Shown in pieces: positions 28,085 through 37,929 of a stretch of DNA of 64,000 nt. The position numbers and the translations under genes are program-made. This DNA is from Fidelibacterota bacterium (GTDB lineage: Bacteria; Fidelibacterota; Marinisomatia; Marinisomatales; UBA1611). Location of the stretch: contig JADHUI010000006.1 in assembly GCA_016784605.1 (NCBI GenBank), positions 1-64,000 on the forward strand, written 5' to 3'. Under the pieces are notes generated by a model. The model did no database searches and was not told where the DNA came from. It saw nothing but the letters and a program-made list of their open reading frames with translations. Every line of letters starts with the position of its first letter. Positions within the stretch are counted from its first letter, which is position 1.

Positions 28085-29102
28085 TAAAACTTTATTAACA
28101 AGTGTAATGGGCATCCTCCTTTTATCGGGATGTTTGGAACCTAAAACAGAATCCATATGGGAAGTGGAAACAAGATTTGTATTAGATACATCTGGTTTCT
28201 GCCGCTTTGTGGATATTCACAATGATACCGCTTATGTTGCAGCCGGACAGGCGGGGGTCCAAATTTGGGATTTGAATTCTGTCACAAAAATTATTGGCTT
28301 AGATCAATATTCGGCTTCCCAAGACTTAAGTGATATTGCCCAAATAGAATATGCACCAACAGTGAAGAAAATATTTGCTCTTGAGAATAATAGTCGAGTA
28401 GTCATTATGGATGTGATTCATGGTGATTCTCTCGCTGTTTTAGGTGAAGAAATGAGTGAAAAAACACGCGAAATCCGCATCTTAGAAGGGAGTGAATCTT
28501 ACATCATTTTAGCGGCTGATAATGATGATGGGTTAAAATGGAATAAATTTGATTATTTTGCTGATTGGGGAATATGGTCTAATGTAGCAGGAGATGAATT
28601 ATCAACTCCGGGAAAGCCCATGGGATTAGATTATTTAGATGGAAATATTGCATTAGCCGTCGATCAACAAGGTGTGGAATTGTGGCGATTAGATTCGCTG
28701 GGTGCTGACCCTGTATTTGTTAATCGATTAGATACACCAGGGAATGCTGAAAAGGTTACGCTTACGGAAACCGGTTTATTTGTAGCGTGTGATGATGCGG
28801 GCGCTCGGCATATTCCGTTAGCCGCATTCGTAGAATCGACGGGGAGAACGGAACCTGTGAATCCATACACACCAACACAATTTGCAGAAGATTTAACCGT
28901 TGACCATATTGCTGTTTCCGGGGATATAGCCGTATTATCCGTTGGGGGGAAAGGGATTGCCATATATGATATTTCCAATCCGAGGAGTCCCGAACCGAGA
29001 GGCATATTTGATGTTGGTTATACCTACTATTCCACATTTTGGAATGAATCTTTAGTTGTTTGCACGCGCGAAGGCTTAATTATTTTAAACATTATTCAAT
29101 GA
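28071..29102 (+). CDS. LVIVD-type beta-propeller lipoprotein
   Basis: The 343-residue protein has a textbook lipoprotein signal (MGILLLSGC, Cys21 lipidated). The mature part consists of repeats with the LVIVD-like pattern 'V-x-G-D-x-A-x-x-A-x-G-x-x-G-x-x-I-x-D-I/L', for example AYVAAGQAGVQIWDL near 57 and AVLSVGGKGIAIYDIS near 285, so a beta-propeller is likely. Such proteins sit on the outer membrane and usually bind partners. It overlaps the barrel gene by 14 bases and ends in an ATGA overlap with the next gene, making it part of the same translational chain as the PGA genes. Confidence 0.75.
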   Translation: MININKTLLTSVMGILLLSGCLEPKTESIWEVETRFVLDTSGFCRFVDIHNDTAYVAAGQAGVQIWDLNSVTKIIGLDQYSASQDLSDIAQIEYAPTVKKIFALENNSRVVIMDVIHGDSLAVLGEEMSEKTREIRILEGSESYIILAADNDDGLKWNKFDYFADWGIWSNVAGDELSTPGKPMGLDYLDGNIALAVDQQGVELWRLDSLGADPVFVNRLDTPGNAEKVTLTETGLFVACDDAGARHIPLAAFVESTGRTEPVNPYTPTQFAEDLTVDHIAVSGDIAVLSVGGKGIAIYDISNPRSPEPRGIFDVGYTYYSTFWNESLVVCTREGLIILNIIQ

Positions 29103-32100
29103 AAAGACGAAAGAAAATGATAAAAAATATATTACTATTATCCCTTTATTTTTGGGGCACCTTATTTGGACAGAATTTACTCGATGAAGCTGGTATTCCA
29201 ATTCGGCAAGGGATTCACATCGAATGGTTTAAAACTGTGAGTCCTGGAACAGATGGAACAGCCATATTTGTTTGGTCAGATAACCGGTTTGGTCCACGGA
29301 ATATTTTTGCTCAAAAAGTGAGTGGAGAAGGAGAATTACTTTGGGGAGAAGGTGGAGCCGTTGTAACTGATTTACCAGGAAGACAAGAAGACCCAGTCTC
29401 TATATCAGACGGAAACGGTGGTGTTTATATTGCATGGATTGATTATCGTTTTGACGCTGAAGGGGATGTCTTTTATCAACATGTAGATAGCAATGGGTAT
29501 CGTTTATTAGAAGATAATGGTATTCCGTTAGCGTTGATTCCAGGGAGACAAATATCCATTAATATGTGTACCGATAGTTTGGGAGGTGTTTTTGTAACGT
29601 GGCAAGATAAACGTAATCAAATTAATGAAGATATTTATGGGACGCATATTTCTGCAAATCATGAAGTTATAGAACCAAGTGTGGGTGTTCCTATTATTAT
29701 AGCTGGTGGAACTCAAGCCGAAAAAAGTATTGAATATGCTGGAAATCATGAAGCGTATATCGTTTGGTCAGATGCAAGAAATGGTGGAAATATGGATATC
29801 TATGGTCAAAGATTAGATATGAATATGAATTTACTGATGGCGACTGAAGGATTCCCCGTTGCCGTCACATCTTCACTAGAAACGCGCCCGCGGGTGACAT
29901 ATATGAGCAATAATCAGTCATTTGTCACTTGGAAATCGGGCGACGAAAGTTCAGAAATTTTATATCAAATAATGGATGAAAGTGGGTTCATCCTAACGGA
30001 GCCGGCTAAAGTTTCACAATTTGATGCAATTCAAAAATCTCCCCGAGTAAAAAGAAATGCGGATGGAGAAGTTTTCTTAAGTTGGACCGATTTAAGATAT
30101 GATACAATTGATGGTCATATTTTCTTTCAAAAAATCGGATTAGATGGTTCCGTGTTGTGGGGTGATGGTGTTCAATTAGATGACTTTGGTGAAAAACACT
30201 TAAATGGTCGATTTGCACCAGATGAAAATGGTGGATTATACGTCGTTTGGGAGCGAGGAAGTAATCCTGATACAGATATTCCGCTTCAATATATTAATGA
30301 AGATGGGGATATGGTTTTATCAGACTTCTTTGTGACCAATGCTGATGGAAATCAAGATGCACCTAATGTGATTTTTTCTAATACGGATGGGCTCTTTACT
30401 ATTTATGGGGATGCATCATCAGGAAGCGTCAATTTGTTTGTTAACAGCTATTTAAATGGCAGTAATCAATGGGCATCCGATATTTTAGGTGCGACGGGAA
30501 TGGACGGCGATGTGAAGTATATACAAGGGTTTAATTCAAATATGGATGAAATCATTCTTTTGTGGGAAGATAATCGACACGCACAAAAAATATATGCAAA
30601 TCGGGCTGTCAATGAATCTTTAGAAGTAACGAATGGAAATCAAATTACCTTTTCAGATGACGATGCTTCAGACGATGATTTATCTTATCCGGTATATTAT
30701 TTTGATGGTGTCCATGTGTATGTTGCTACATTTGATGGGTCAGATACACCGAAATCAATGCGGATTAATAAATTAACAACCGATTTTGAAAATGTATGGG
30801 GCGATTCAGGTATAGCTGTTACAAGTATAGATGACCAACGTAATGGGATGCTCTTGGGGTTTGAAGAAAGTATTGGTTGCTTTTGGAGCGAATCAACCGC
30901 AATCAGCTTAGATATCCTATTCCAAAAGTATGATTCAGACGGGAATGCATTATTAGAAGAAGGTGGTAAAGTTTTATTGGATGGATGGAATGATGAATAT
31001 GTTTTAAATGTATTCAATACGCCTGATAATAATATAATGATTGTTTGGCTCGATAATGCTTGGGGAAGTACAACCATTAAAATAAAGAAAATTGATTTAA
31101 ATGGAAATTTAGCTGTTGGATGGTCTTCCAATGGAATAAATCTGAGTGAAACGGTTTACGATATTCAAGATATATCCGCTGAAGTCATTTCGGATGATGA
31201 TGGCATTTTTGTCGTTTGGCGACAAACAACCACAACTGAAACAGAAATATTTGGACAAATTATCGATTGGGATGGAAATATTATGTGGGAAAACGGCGGT
31301 CTGTCTATTTCAAATGCAGAACATGATCAGGTTAATCCATCTATGGATGTAGATCCTATTGGAAAAACAGCTTTTATTGCTTGGGAAGATTTACGTAATG
31401 GGAGTGATTATAATGTATTTGGACAAGAAATAGATCTAGTCAGTGGAGAATTAAATGGAGAAGCCGTTCAATTTTCTGCAGACACAACACAACAACTGAA
31501 GCCGTATGTTAAAAATATATTGCAGGACCAATATCTCATTTTATGGGAGGATGGACGTGGATTTTGGAATAATGATCCTTTAATGACTGGTGGGGCTGAC
31601 ATTTATGGCAGTGGATATGCTACATGGAATGGAATGACGTCAGAAATAGATGGTTTTCCTGTTGTGGCAAACTATCACGAACAGGGACAAGTTGAAGTCA
31701 CAAATTACAATCATGAATCGCAATATTTACTCCATTGGATTGATTTACGAAGCTCAGGTAAAGAAGATATTTATAATTATTACGGTCGAATTATTGAAGT
31801 GGCAGATTTACTAGACATTAAAGATGTGGATGAATATTGGGCCGATGATTTTACTCTTCATTCTGCATATCCGAATCCATTCAATGGAGCCATTCAGTTT
31901 GAATTTAATATGATGGGAACTCAACCAGTGGAATTTGCCATTTATGATTTAAGTGGACGGAAAGTAAATGATCGCTTGATTCTGCCCAACTCAGCTGGGA
32001 AATATCGAATTTCGTGGAATGGCAAAGATATGAATGGTGCGAATTTATCGAGTGGAATATATTTTTATCAATTCAAAGTTAATGAAGTAATAATAAAAGA

Positions 32101-32122
32101 TAAAATAACATATCTAAAGTAA
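29099..32122 (+). CDS. Large secreted beta-propeller-like protein with sorting domain
   Basis: I chose ATG 29099 because it overlaps the upstream stop (ATGA) and gives a signal peptide after a basic MKRRKK stretch; the product is 1007 residues. The body carries many repeats of about 55 residues with the pattern 'W-x-D-x-R-N-G-x-x-D-I-Y-G-Q' (for example IVWSDARNGGNMDIYGQ and FIAWEDLRNGSDYNVFGQ), which suggests one or two beta-propellers. The C-terminus (about 925-1007) is a FlgD/T9SS-like sorting domain starting AYPNPFNG and ending ITYLK. Probably surface-exposed or released; function unknown. Confidence 0.78.
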   Translation: MKRRKKMIKNILLLSLYFWGTLFGQNLLDEAGIPIRQGIHIEWFKTVSPGTDGTAIFVWSDNRFGPRNIFAQKVSGEGELLWGEGGAVVTDLPGRQEDPVSISDGNGGVYIAWIDYRFDAEGDVFYQHVDSNGYRLLEDNGIPLALIPGRQISINMCTDSLGGVFVTWQDKRNQINEDIYGTHISANHEVIEPSVGVPIIIAGGTQAEKSIEYAGNHEAYIVWSDARNGGNMDIYGQRLDMNMNLLMATEGFPVAVTSSLETRPRVTYMSNNQSFVTWKSGDESSEILYQIMDESGFILTEPAKVSQFDAIQKSPRVKRNADGEVFLSWTDLRYDTIDGHIFFQKIGLDGSVLWGDGVQLDDFGEKHLNGRFAPDENGGLYVVWERGSNPDTDIPLQYINEDGDMVLSDFFVTNADGNQDAPNVIFSNTDGLFTIYGDASSGSVNLFVNSYLNGSNQWASDILGATGMDGDVKYIQGFNSNMDEIILLWEDNRHAQKIYANRAVNESLEVTNGNQITFSDDDASDDDLSYPVYYFDGVHVYVATFDGSDTPKSMRINKLTTDFENVWGDSGIAVTSIDDQRNGMLLGFEESIGCFWSESTAISLDILFQKYDSDGNALLEEGGKVLLDGWNDEYVLNVFNTPDNNIMIVWLDNAWGSTTIKIKKIDLNGNLAVGWSSNGINLSETVYDIQDISAEVISDDDGIFVVWRQTTTTETEIFGQIIDWDGNIMWENGGLSISNAEHDQVNPSMDVDPIGKTAFIAWEDLRNGSDYNVFGQEIDLVSGELNGEAVQFSADTTQQLKPYVKNILQDQYLILWEDGRGFWNNDPLMTGGADIYGSGYATWNGMTSEIDGFPVVANYHEQGQVEVTNYNHESQYLLHWIDLRSSGKEDIYNYYGRIIEVADLLDIKDVDEYWADDFTLHSAYPNPFNGAIQFEFNMMGTQPVEFAIYDLSGRKVNDRLILPNSAGKYRISWNGKDMNGANLSSGIYFYQFKVNEVIIKDKITYLK

Positions 32123-32125
32123 AAC

Positions 32126-34447
32126 ATGAATAGAATATTTGCTCAATACATATTGGGTTTCTTGTGTATCTCAATTGGATTAAGTCAAGAGCTCGATCCT
32201 CGATACCATTCATTAGACGAAATAAATGGGTATCTTGAATCTCTTAATCAGGATCCTGAAATTGATTCTTTTTTTCGAGTGGACACAATCGGGTATTCGT
32301 CCCAAGAAAGTTTGCCTATTTTAGCGGTCATTATTTCCAATAATGTAAATGAGAGGGAAGATGAAGCTCGTGTTTTATTTATTGGACAAGTTCATGCAGA
32401 AGAAGTGATTGGTGTTGAAGCTGTTTTACAATTAATTCATGATTTAACCTATCCTGAGCCATCGCAACAAAATCATGTTAATATTTTAAGAGCCAATCTC
32501 GAAATTTGGATTATCCCAACAGCCAACCCGGAAGGTTTAAATGTCGTCCATGATGGATTAGATATGAGTTTTCGAAAAAATAAAAGAGACTTTTCTCCAG
32601 GCGGTCCCTTTGCAAATGGGATATTTGATTATGATCCTTCCGTAGGAAATGATATAGATGGTGTGGACCTTAATCGTAATTTTAATTTTAATTGGGCATT
32701 TGGAGACACATTTTTAGAACCCGACGCCAGCGATTATGCTTCTCACTATGATTATTACAAAGGAGAAGAACCCTTTTCTGAAGGGGAAGCGGTGGCCATT
32801 CGTGACTTAGCGATTCGGGAGAAATTTCTTTTTTCGATTGTATGGCATAGTTCACGGTCGGGTCGTTTATCAGAAAAAGTGTTTACATCGTGGTTGTGGG
32901 AAGGAACAAAACCTTCGCCGGATCTGGTTTATGTAAAAACATTGGCAGATAACTTCGCTTCAGAAATCGAGACTGAAGATGGCTCTGGCTCCTATTTATC
33001 TGTCTATAGTGGATCCCGTAATGGAAAGTTACATGACTGGTTTTACCGTGAAACGGGTTGCATTCAATACCTCATTGAATGTGGAACATCGAACCTTCAA
33101 CCTGACAGTACTTTATTAGAAAATACGATTGAGCGAATAAATCCAGCCATGTGGTACCTCATGGATAGATCCATTGGCTATTACATGGATGCATCTCAAT
33201 TGACTGGGATTGTTACTGATGCATCCACAGGCACTCCTATTCAAGGTGCTATTATCAAAATACTAGAACACACTGGATCTGTACTAAAACCACGTAAAAC
33301 GGATGAATTTGGACGATATAGACGTATTTTAGATATTGGGTCTTATACATTATCAGTTCGAGCGAAAGGATATGATTCTCAGACAATCAATGTGGTTGTA
33401 AATAATGCAGCTATTACACATCAAAATATTGGATTAAATCCAGCAGCCATGCATACACTTAATTTGACCCTTATTGATGAAGATGAAATGCCTTTGATAT
33501 ATGTAGGTTATTTGACATCAGAATTTGGTGTTGATACATTGACACTCGGCGAAGGCCTGAATACACTATATTTACCATCCGCATCTTATGATTTATTGAT
33601 TCCCATCGGCGGGTTAATCATACCATGGAAACGATCATTTGATTTGGACAGAGATTTAGGTTTTACGGCACATTTTATAAATGGGGATCTACAATTATTA
33701 AGTACATCTTGGCCATGGGAGAATGCAGAAGGTCCGTGGGTGGCAGGCGATGTTATTCTTAAAACTCAGGAAGATCTTTATTATGAAAATGGAGATACAG
33801 CATTAACCGAACAATGGATGGAATCAGAGTTGGTGGACGTGTCGGGGAAAAATCGACTTGTTTTAAAAGTGGATCATCGATATGAAACGGAATGGGATAA
33901 TGATCCTATCTCTATCTTAATATTAGATAATAATGATTCTCTTCTTGCACATAAATCGTGGACAGGTATGGCTTGGGAGAGTTTTCAAACAAATTATCTT
34001 ACAGCTATACACGAAAGTGGGTTTGATAGTGTTAAAATAAAATTAAGTTTTCTACCAGATCAATCTGTGAATTATCATGGATGGGAGTTAGAAGGATTAA
34101 CTTTGTTTTCGGTTATGGACGAATATCTTGGGACAACAATATCACAAGGGGGTATTACGCCAAAAATCCCCTTAACCTTAAATGGTATTTTTCCAAATCC
34201 ATCCCGAGGACAATTTCAATTAGATATTGGTTATTGGCCCGGCGGAAAAGGTGGAATGGCTGTTTATAATCTTTTAGGGCAAGAAATAGCTCAATATCCA
34301 ATAAGTCAATTGTCTGCTGGACGACATCTCATCCGATTTGACTTGGAGCAATCGGTGAATAAACTTTTAAGTTCTGGCGTCTATTTTATCGTTTTAAATA
34401 CAGATAGGGAAATGGTCACACAAAAATGCGTATTTATGAAAAATTAA
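32126..34447 (+). CDS. Secreted M14 zinc carboxypeptidase with sorting domain
   Basis: The 773-residue protein has a signal peptide (about 1-20) and an M14 domain to about 355 with zinc ligands His90 and Glu93 (HAEE), His241 (VWHS), an Arg in DLNRNF near 190 and the catalytic Glu318 (LIECGT). All key residues are present, so it is probably active. Next are a carboxypeptidase-regulatory-like beta domain (about 358-435), a jelly-roll-like region and a C-terminal sorting domain (about 690-773, beginning IFPNPSRG). It lies 3 bases after the previous gene. The substrate is unknown: M14 members cleave C-terminal residues of peptides, and some cut gamma-glutamyl bonds. Confidence 0.88.
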   Translation: MNRIFAQYILGFLCISIGLSQELDPRYHSLDEINGYLESLNQDPEIDSFFRVDTIGYSSQESLPILAVIISNNVNEREDEARVLFIGQVHAEEVIGVEAVLQLIHDLTYPEPSQQNHVNILRANLEIWIIPTANPEGLNVVHDGLDMSFRKNKRDFSPGGPFANGIFDYDPSVGNDIDGVDLNRNFNFNWAFGDTFLEPDASDYASHYDYYKGEEPFSEGEAVAIRDLAIREKFLFSIVWHSSRSGRLSEKVFTSWLWEGTKPSPDLVYVKTLADNFASEIETEDGSGSYLSVYSGSRNGKLHDWFYRETGCIQYLIECGTSNLQPDSTLLENTIERINPAMWYLMDRSIGYYMDASQLTGIVTDASTGTPIQGAIIKILEHTGSVLKPRKTDEFGRYRRILDIGSYTLSVRAKGYDSQTINVVVNNAAITHQNIGLNPAAMHTLNLTLIDEDEMPLIYVGYLTSEFGVDTLTLGEGLNTLYLPSASYDLLIPIGGLIIPWKRSFDLDRDLGFTAHFINGDLQLLSTSWPWENAEGPWVAGDVILKTQEDLYYENGDTALTEQWMESELVDVSGKNRLVLKVDHRYETEWDNDPISILILDNNDSLLAHKSWTGMAWESFQTNYLTAIHESGFDSVKIKLSFLPDQSVNYHGWELEGLTLFSVMDEYLGTTISQGGITPKIPLTLNGIFPNPSRGQFQLDIGYWPGGKGGMAVYNLLGQEIAQYPISQLSAGRHLIRFDLEQSVNKLLSSGVYFIVLNTDREMVTQKCVFMKN

Positions 34448-37400
34448 TTTTAGTCGCCTTGATGGTGAGTTTCAGTTTTGCCAATGGTTTATCTTTTCGA
34501 GGAAAAACAACTGAAAACCTCCTTCAAGAAACGATCCCATTAGCGTTTCAACATTTTGTTGAAACAGAGTTGGATTTACCGCATTCGATGAATCTGAATC
34601 GGGGGAGTTATCTCATTATAGTCCCAGATGGTCTAGTCAATTATTTGGATCAATTTGTATCTTTTAAAAAATCGCAAGGGTTTGATGTGATCGTTTCTCT
34701 TCTTTCTGAAGCAGGGAGTAGTTCGGATAATATAAAGACCTTTATCGGGGCTACTTTGGCAGAAGACCCGATGTTAGAATATGTTCTCCTCATTGGAGAT
34801 GTAGATGGATTTGCAGCTCTACCGTCCTTTTATTATGGACCTGCAAATGATGTTTCTGATCAAAAATTCACACATTTGCTTGGAGATGATATTGTCCCGG
34901 ATGTCTTTATTGGAAGAATGTCCGTTGATAATTTGACGGACTTAATTGTTATTCTTTCAAAAACAATGAAATATGCTCGAGATCCATTAGCCTTCAATCA
35001 AGATTGGTTGAATCGAGGATTGGTTGTAGCTGGAAATTATAGTAACACATATCCGATTCCCATCACACCCAAGTGGACTTCTTATTGGTTGCGAGATGAA
35101 TTGCTTGATTTTGGTTATTCAAATGTGGATACTGTTTTTTATCCTCCAGTCCAACAAGGCGCTCCCCAAATTATTTCTGCAATAAATCAAGGAGCGGGCA
35201 TTGTGAATTATCGTGGATGGGGAGATGCCAATGGTTGGCATTATCCTGAATTCCATGTGAGTGATGTGAATGATTTAAATAATGGATGGCTTACACCTGT
35301 ATTTTTGAGTTATGTGTGCAATTCCAACGATTTCGCCAATAATGTAGATCCGTGCCTTTCAGAAGCAGTCACGCGAGCAGGAACTCCATCCGTGCCGAAA
35401 GGGGGCGTCGCTTTTGTCGGCCCATCCGATCTCCATACAAGTACAAAATACAATAATATCATTAATGCCTATATGTATGACGCTATGCTAAACCATCAAG
35501 TGGTAGAATTAGCCCCAGCCATGTTAGCGGGACAATTGGGGTTACAAAAAGAATTTCCAGAGCAAGATGATGCAGGGGAAGCGCAAGAGTTTTATACCCA
35601 TGTTTATAATATTTTAGGCGATCCGTCTTTACAAGTCTATACAGGAACACCAAATTTATTTTTATTTGATATGGATCCAGTCTATGAAAATGATGGCCTT
35701 TTAGATATTCGACTCACAAATGAAAATGAGCAAATGGTTGCCAATGCTGTTATAAGTGTTATGGCAAATGGAGAAATCGTCGCAAAAGGATTAACCGATA
35801 ATACCGGACGGTTTATAGCCAGTGTGGATGTCCAAAATAGTGTAGAAATAGACATTTATGCAAATAAGAATGGTTTTATTCAAGGCCATTCCGTTGCAAG
35901 TGTTGAAAATGCAACATCGGATATTCATTTAAGTCAATTAACTGTTTTATCTGAAGATAATGGCGAAAATGTAGCATTAGGTGAATCCTTTGAACTTTCA
36001 ATCACGCTAACAAATAATTCCAATAATGTGGCAGGTGGTTTTATAGGATCGTTATCGTTTAATGCTGGAGTAGAGCCTCAACTTATCGAAGTAAATATTC
36101 CTGAAATAAATTCAGGAGAATCAACTATTCTCGTTATATCTGATTTGGTGATTTATGAACCTTTGCACTCTAACGGTGCCACCGCTCGACTTACGGATAA
36201 TAATGGAATAAAAATGGGTGATCTTGTTATTCCTATAATTATGCCCATTTTTGATATTTCATTTGGAAATACTGACGTTACGCCGAATTCATTATTTACA
36301 CCTGTTTTATCCATCCAAAGTTATACGAATGCAGATTATATTGATATTTGGGTTGATATCTCCTGTCTGAATGATTCCATTGATTGTGTTTTGGGACCGA
36401 ATGATGATTCCCAAGATAACATAACATCCATATCAGCGTTTGAAGAACAATTGTTTACAAATTACGCCGATATTGGTTTGGGGGATATTTCTTACGGAAG
36501 TGATGTCACTTTCTTGGTGGAATTTCTTAAAGATAATCGTCTATTATTTAGTCAAGAAGTTTCGCTACACATTAAACCCCAAACTGAAAATCTTCCTGTT
36601 GCGCCATCCAATTATGGTTACTGGGCTTTTGATGATACTGATGCCGGTTTTGATCAAACACCTACTTTTGATTGGGTTGAGTTAGACCCATCATTTGGGG
36701 GAACAAACGGAACTGAATATCTTTTAGATGATGATGATCATGTCGATGTTTCTTTGCCATTTACATTCCAATATCATGGTCAAGAGTATGATGGACTAAC
36801 CATTAGTTCAAATGGATGGGCTTCTTTTGAATCCTGTTATATAGATTATTTCTGGAATTATACCATTCCCATGTTTATGGGGCCAAAAGCATTATTAGCT
36901 CCTTTTTGGGATGATTTAGAAGTCGTGGATGATAATTGGATTCGCGTCTATACGTGGCATGATGAAATCAATGGCCGATTTATTGTGGAATGGTCGCGCG
37001 TATTAAACGGTTATGACGAAGTGACAGAAGAAACATTTGAAATTATCCTTTATACGCAAGAAGCAATGTCAACTGAATCTGGCAATGGTGTAATTGATTT
37101 TCAATATTTAGAAATTGATGATGTAGATGTAACAAAAAATTATGCCACAGTGGGTATCGAATCTCCAGCAAAAAATGATGGAATACAGTATGCGTTTAAT
37201 CATGGATTCGCATCAGGAGCCGCTCCACTTGCGAATGAGCGAGTGATTCGATTTACAACAAATGCTCCAGATAATTATGTGGCACCATTGGCTGTTGGCC
37301 CTGAACCCATTCCTACAGGATTTCATCTTTCATCTGCTTTTCCAAATCCGTTTAATCCAACGACGCATTTAAATATTCATCTTCCAGTAAATAGTTTTGT

Positions 37401-37593
37401 ATCTGTTATGATTTATGATATAATGGGCCGAGAAGTAACAACACTTATATCAAAATGGATGAATGGAGGAAATCATTTAATCAAATGGAATGGCAAAAAC
37501 CATTTGGGTGAATCTGTAGCTTCTGGAACTTATTTCATCGTGGCTAAACAGGGAAATAATACTCAAATTCAAAAAGGATTGTTTTTAAAATAA
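34426..37593 (+). CDS. C25 (gingipain)-like secreted protein with sorting domain
   Basis: The 1055-residue protein has a short signal peptide (MRIYEKLILVALMVSFSFANG), a C25-like domain (about 60-410), beta domains, a domain with NGW and FWDDL motifs (about 725-945) and a C-terminal sorting domain (about 965-1055, with FPNPFNPTT, ending LFLK). The nucleophile-position Cys298 (YVCN) is kept. The usual GHG histidine is replaced in NYRGWG (261-266), but His272 follows in GWHYP and another, His337, is shared in position with the paralogue at 19830. It overlaps the M14 gene by 22 bases. A surface protease is likely but activity should not be assumed. Confidence 0.85.
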   Translation: MRIYEKLILVALMVSFSFANGLSFRGKTTENLLQETIPLAFQHFVETELDLPHSMNLNRGSYLIIVPDGLVNYLDQFVSFKKSQGFDVIVSLLSEAGSSSDNIKTFIGATLAEDPMLEYVLLIGDVDGFAALPSFYYGPANDVSDQKFTHLLGDDIVPDVFIGRMSVDNLTDLIVILSKTMKYARDPLAFNQDWLNRGLVVAGNYSNTYPIPITPKWTSYWLRDELLDFGYSNVDTVFYPPVQQGAPQIISAINQGAGIVNYRGWGDANGWHYPEFHVSDVNDLNNGWLTPVFLSYVCNSNDFANNVDPCLSEAVTRAGTPSVPKGGVAFVGPSDLHTSTKYNNIINAYMYDAMLNHQVVELAPAMLAGQLGLQKEFPEQDDAGEAQEFYTHVYNILGDPSLQVYTGTPNLFLFDMDPVYENDGLLDIRLTNENEQMVANAVISVMANGEIVAKGLTDNTGRFIASVDVQNSVEIDIYANKNGFIQGHSVASVENATSDIHLSQLTVLSEDNGENVALGESFELSITLTNNSNNVAGGFIGSLSFNAGVEPQLIEVNIPEINSGESTILVISDLVIYEPLHSNGATARLTDNNGIKMGDLVIPIIMPIFDISFGNTDVTPNSLFTPVLSIQSYTNADYIDIWVDISCLNDSIDCVLGPNDDSQDNITSISAFEEQLFTNYADIGLGDISYGSDVTFLVEFLKDNRLLFSQEVSLHIKPQTENLPVAPSNYGYWAFDDTDAGFDQTPTFDWVELDPSFGGTNGTEYLLDDDDHVDVSLPFTFQYHGQEYDGLTISSNGWASFESCYIDYFWNYTIPMFMGPKALLAPFWDDLEVVDDNWIRVYTWHDEINGRFIVEWSRVLNGYDEVTEETFEIILYTQEAMSTESGNGVIDFQYLEIDDVDVTKNYATVGIESPAKNDGIQYAFNHGFASGAAPLANERVIRFTTNAPDNYVAPLAVGPEPIPTGFHLSSAFPNPFNPTTHLNIHLPVNSFVSVMIYDIMGREVTTLISKWMNGGNHLIKWNGKNHLGESVASGTYFIVAKQGNNTQIQKGLFLK

Positions 37594-37642
37594 TTTGTAA
37601 CATTCAGGCTATAGTTACATCCAATGGATAAAGGAAAATATT

Positions 37643-37879
37643 ATGATTAAAGTATATACAACAAGTTGGTGTCCTTACTGTAATAATGCAAAACGGCTAT
37701 TATCTGAAAAGGGCATGAAATATGAAGAAATTAATATTGAAGAAGAAGGGATCAGTCGAGAAGGTTTAGTTGAATTAACGGGGGGTCGATCTGTACCACA
37801 AATAGTCATTAATGATAAACCGATTGGTGGATACGATAATTTAGTCAAACTCGATCAAGCTGGGGAATTATCCGCCTGA
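37643..37879 (+). CDS. grxC: Glutaredoxin 3-like
   Basis: The 78-residue protein is a complete glutaredoxin: the CPYC redox site at residues 10-13, the cis-Pro motif SVPQIVIN and the GG-Y-DNL glutathione-binding stretch near 62-68. It reduces disulfides using glutathione or a substitute thiol. It stands alone after a 49-base gap from the C25 gene, with an AAGGAAA ribosome site 9 bases before the ATG. The gap holds a short inverted repeat (TGTAAC at 37596 with GTTACA at 37614) that could end the upstream transcript but has no T-run. Confidence 0.95.
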   Translation: MIKVYTTSWCPYCNNAKRLLSEKGMKYEEINIEEEGISREGLVELTGGRSVPQIVINDKPIGGYDNLVKLDQAGELSA

Positions 37880-37929
37880 TTCTTTCTCGTAAAACTGTCT
37901 TTAATATTGGCCTACTTACTGTTGGCTTA

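Noticed and set aside
30697-31131. 144-residue minus-strand frame inside the large propeller protein
   Set aside because: Shadow frame opposite a gene whose sense protein has clear repeats; no start context or family resemblance.
37596-37619. TGTAAC/GTTACA inverted repeat between the C25 gene and grxC as a terminator
   Set aside because: The stem is only 6 bp with a 12-base loop and no T-run follows; it is not convincing as a Rho-independent terminator.
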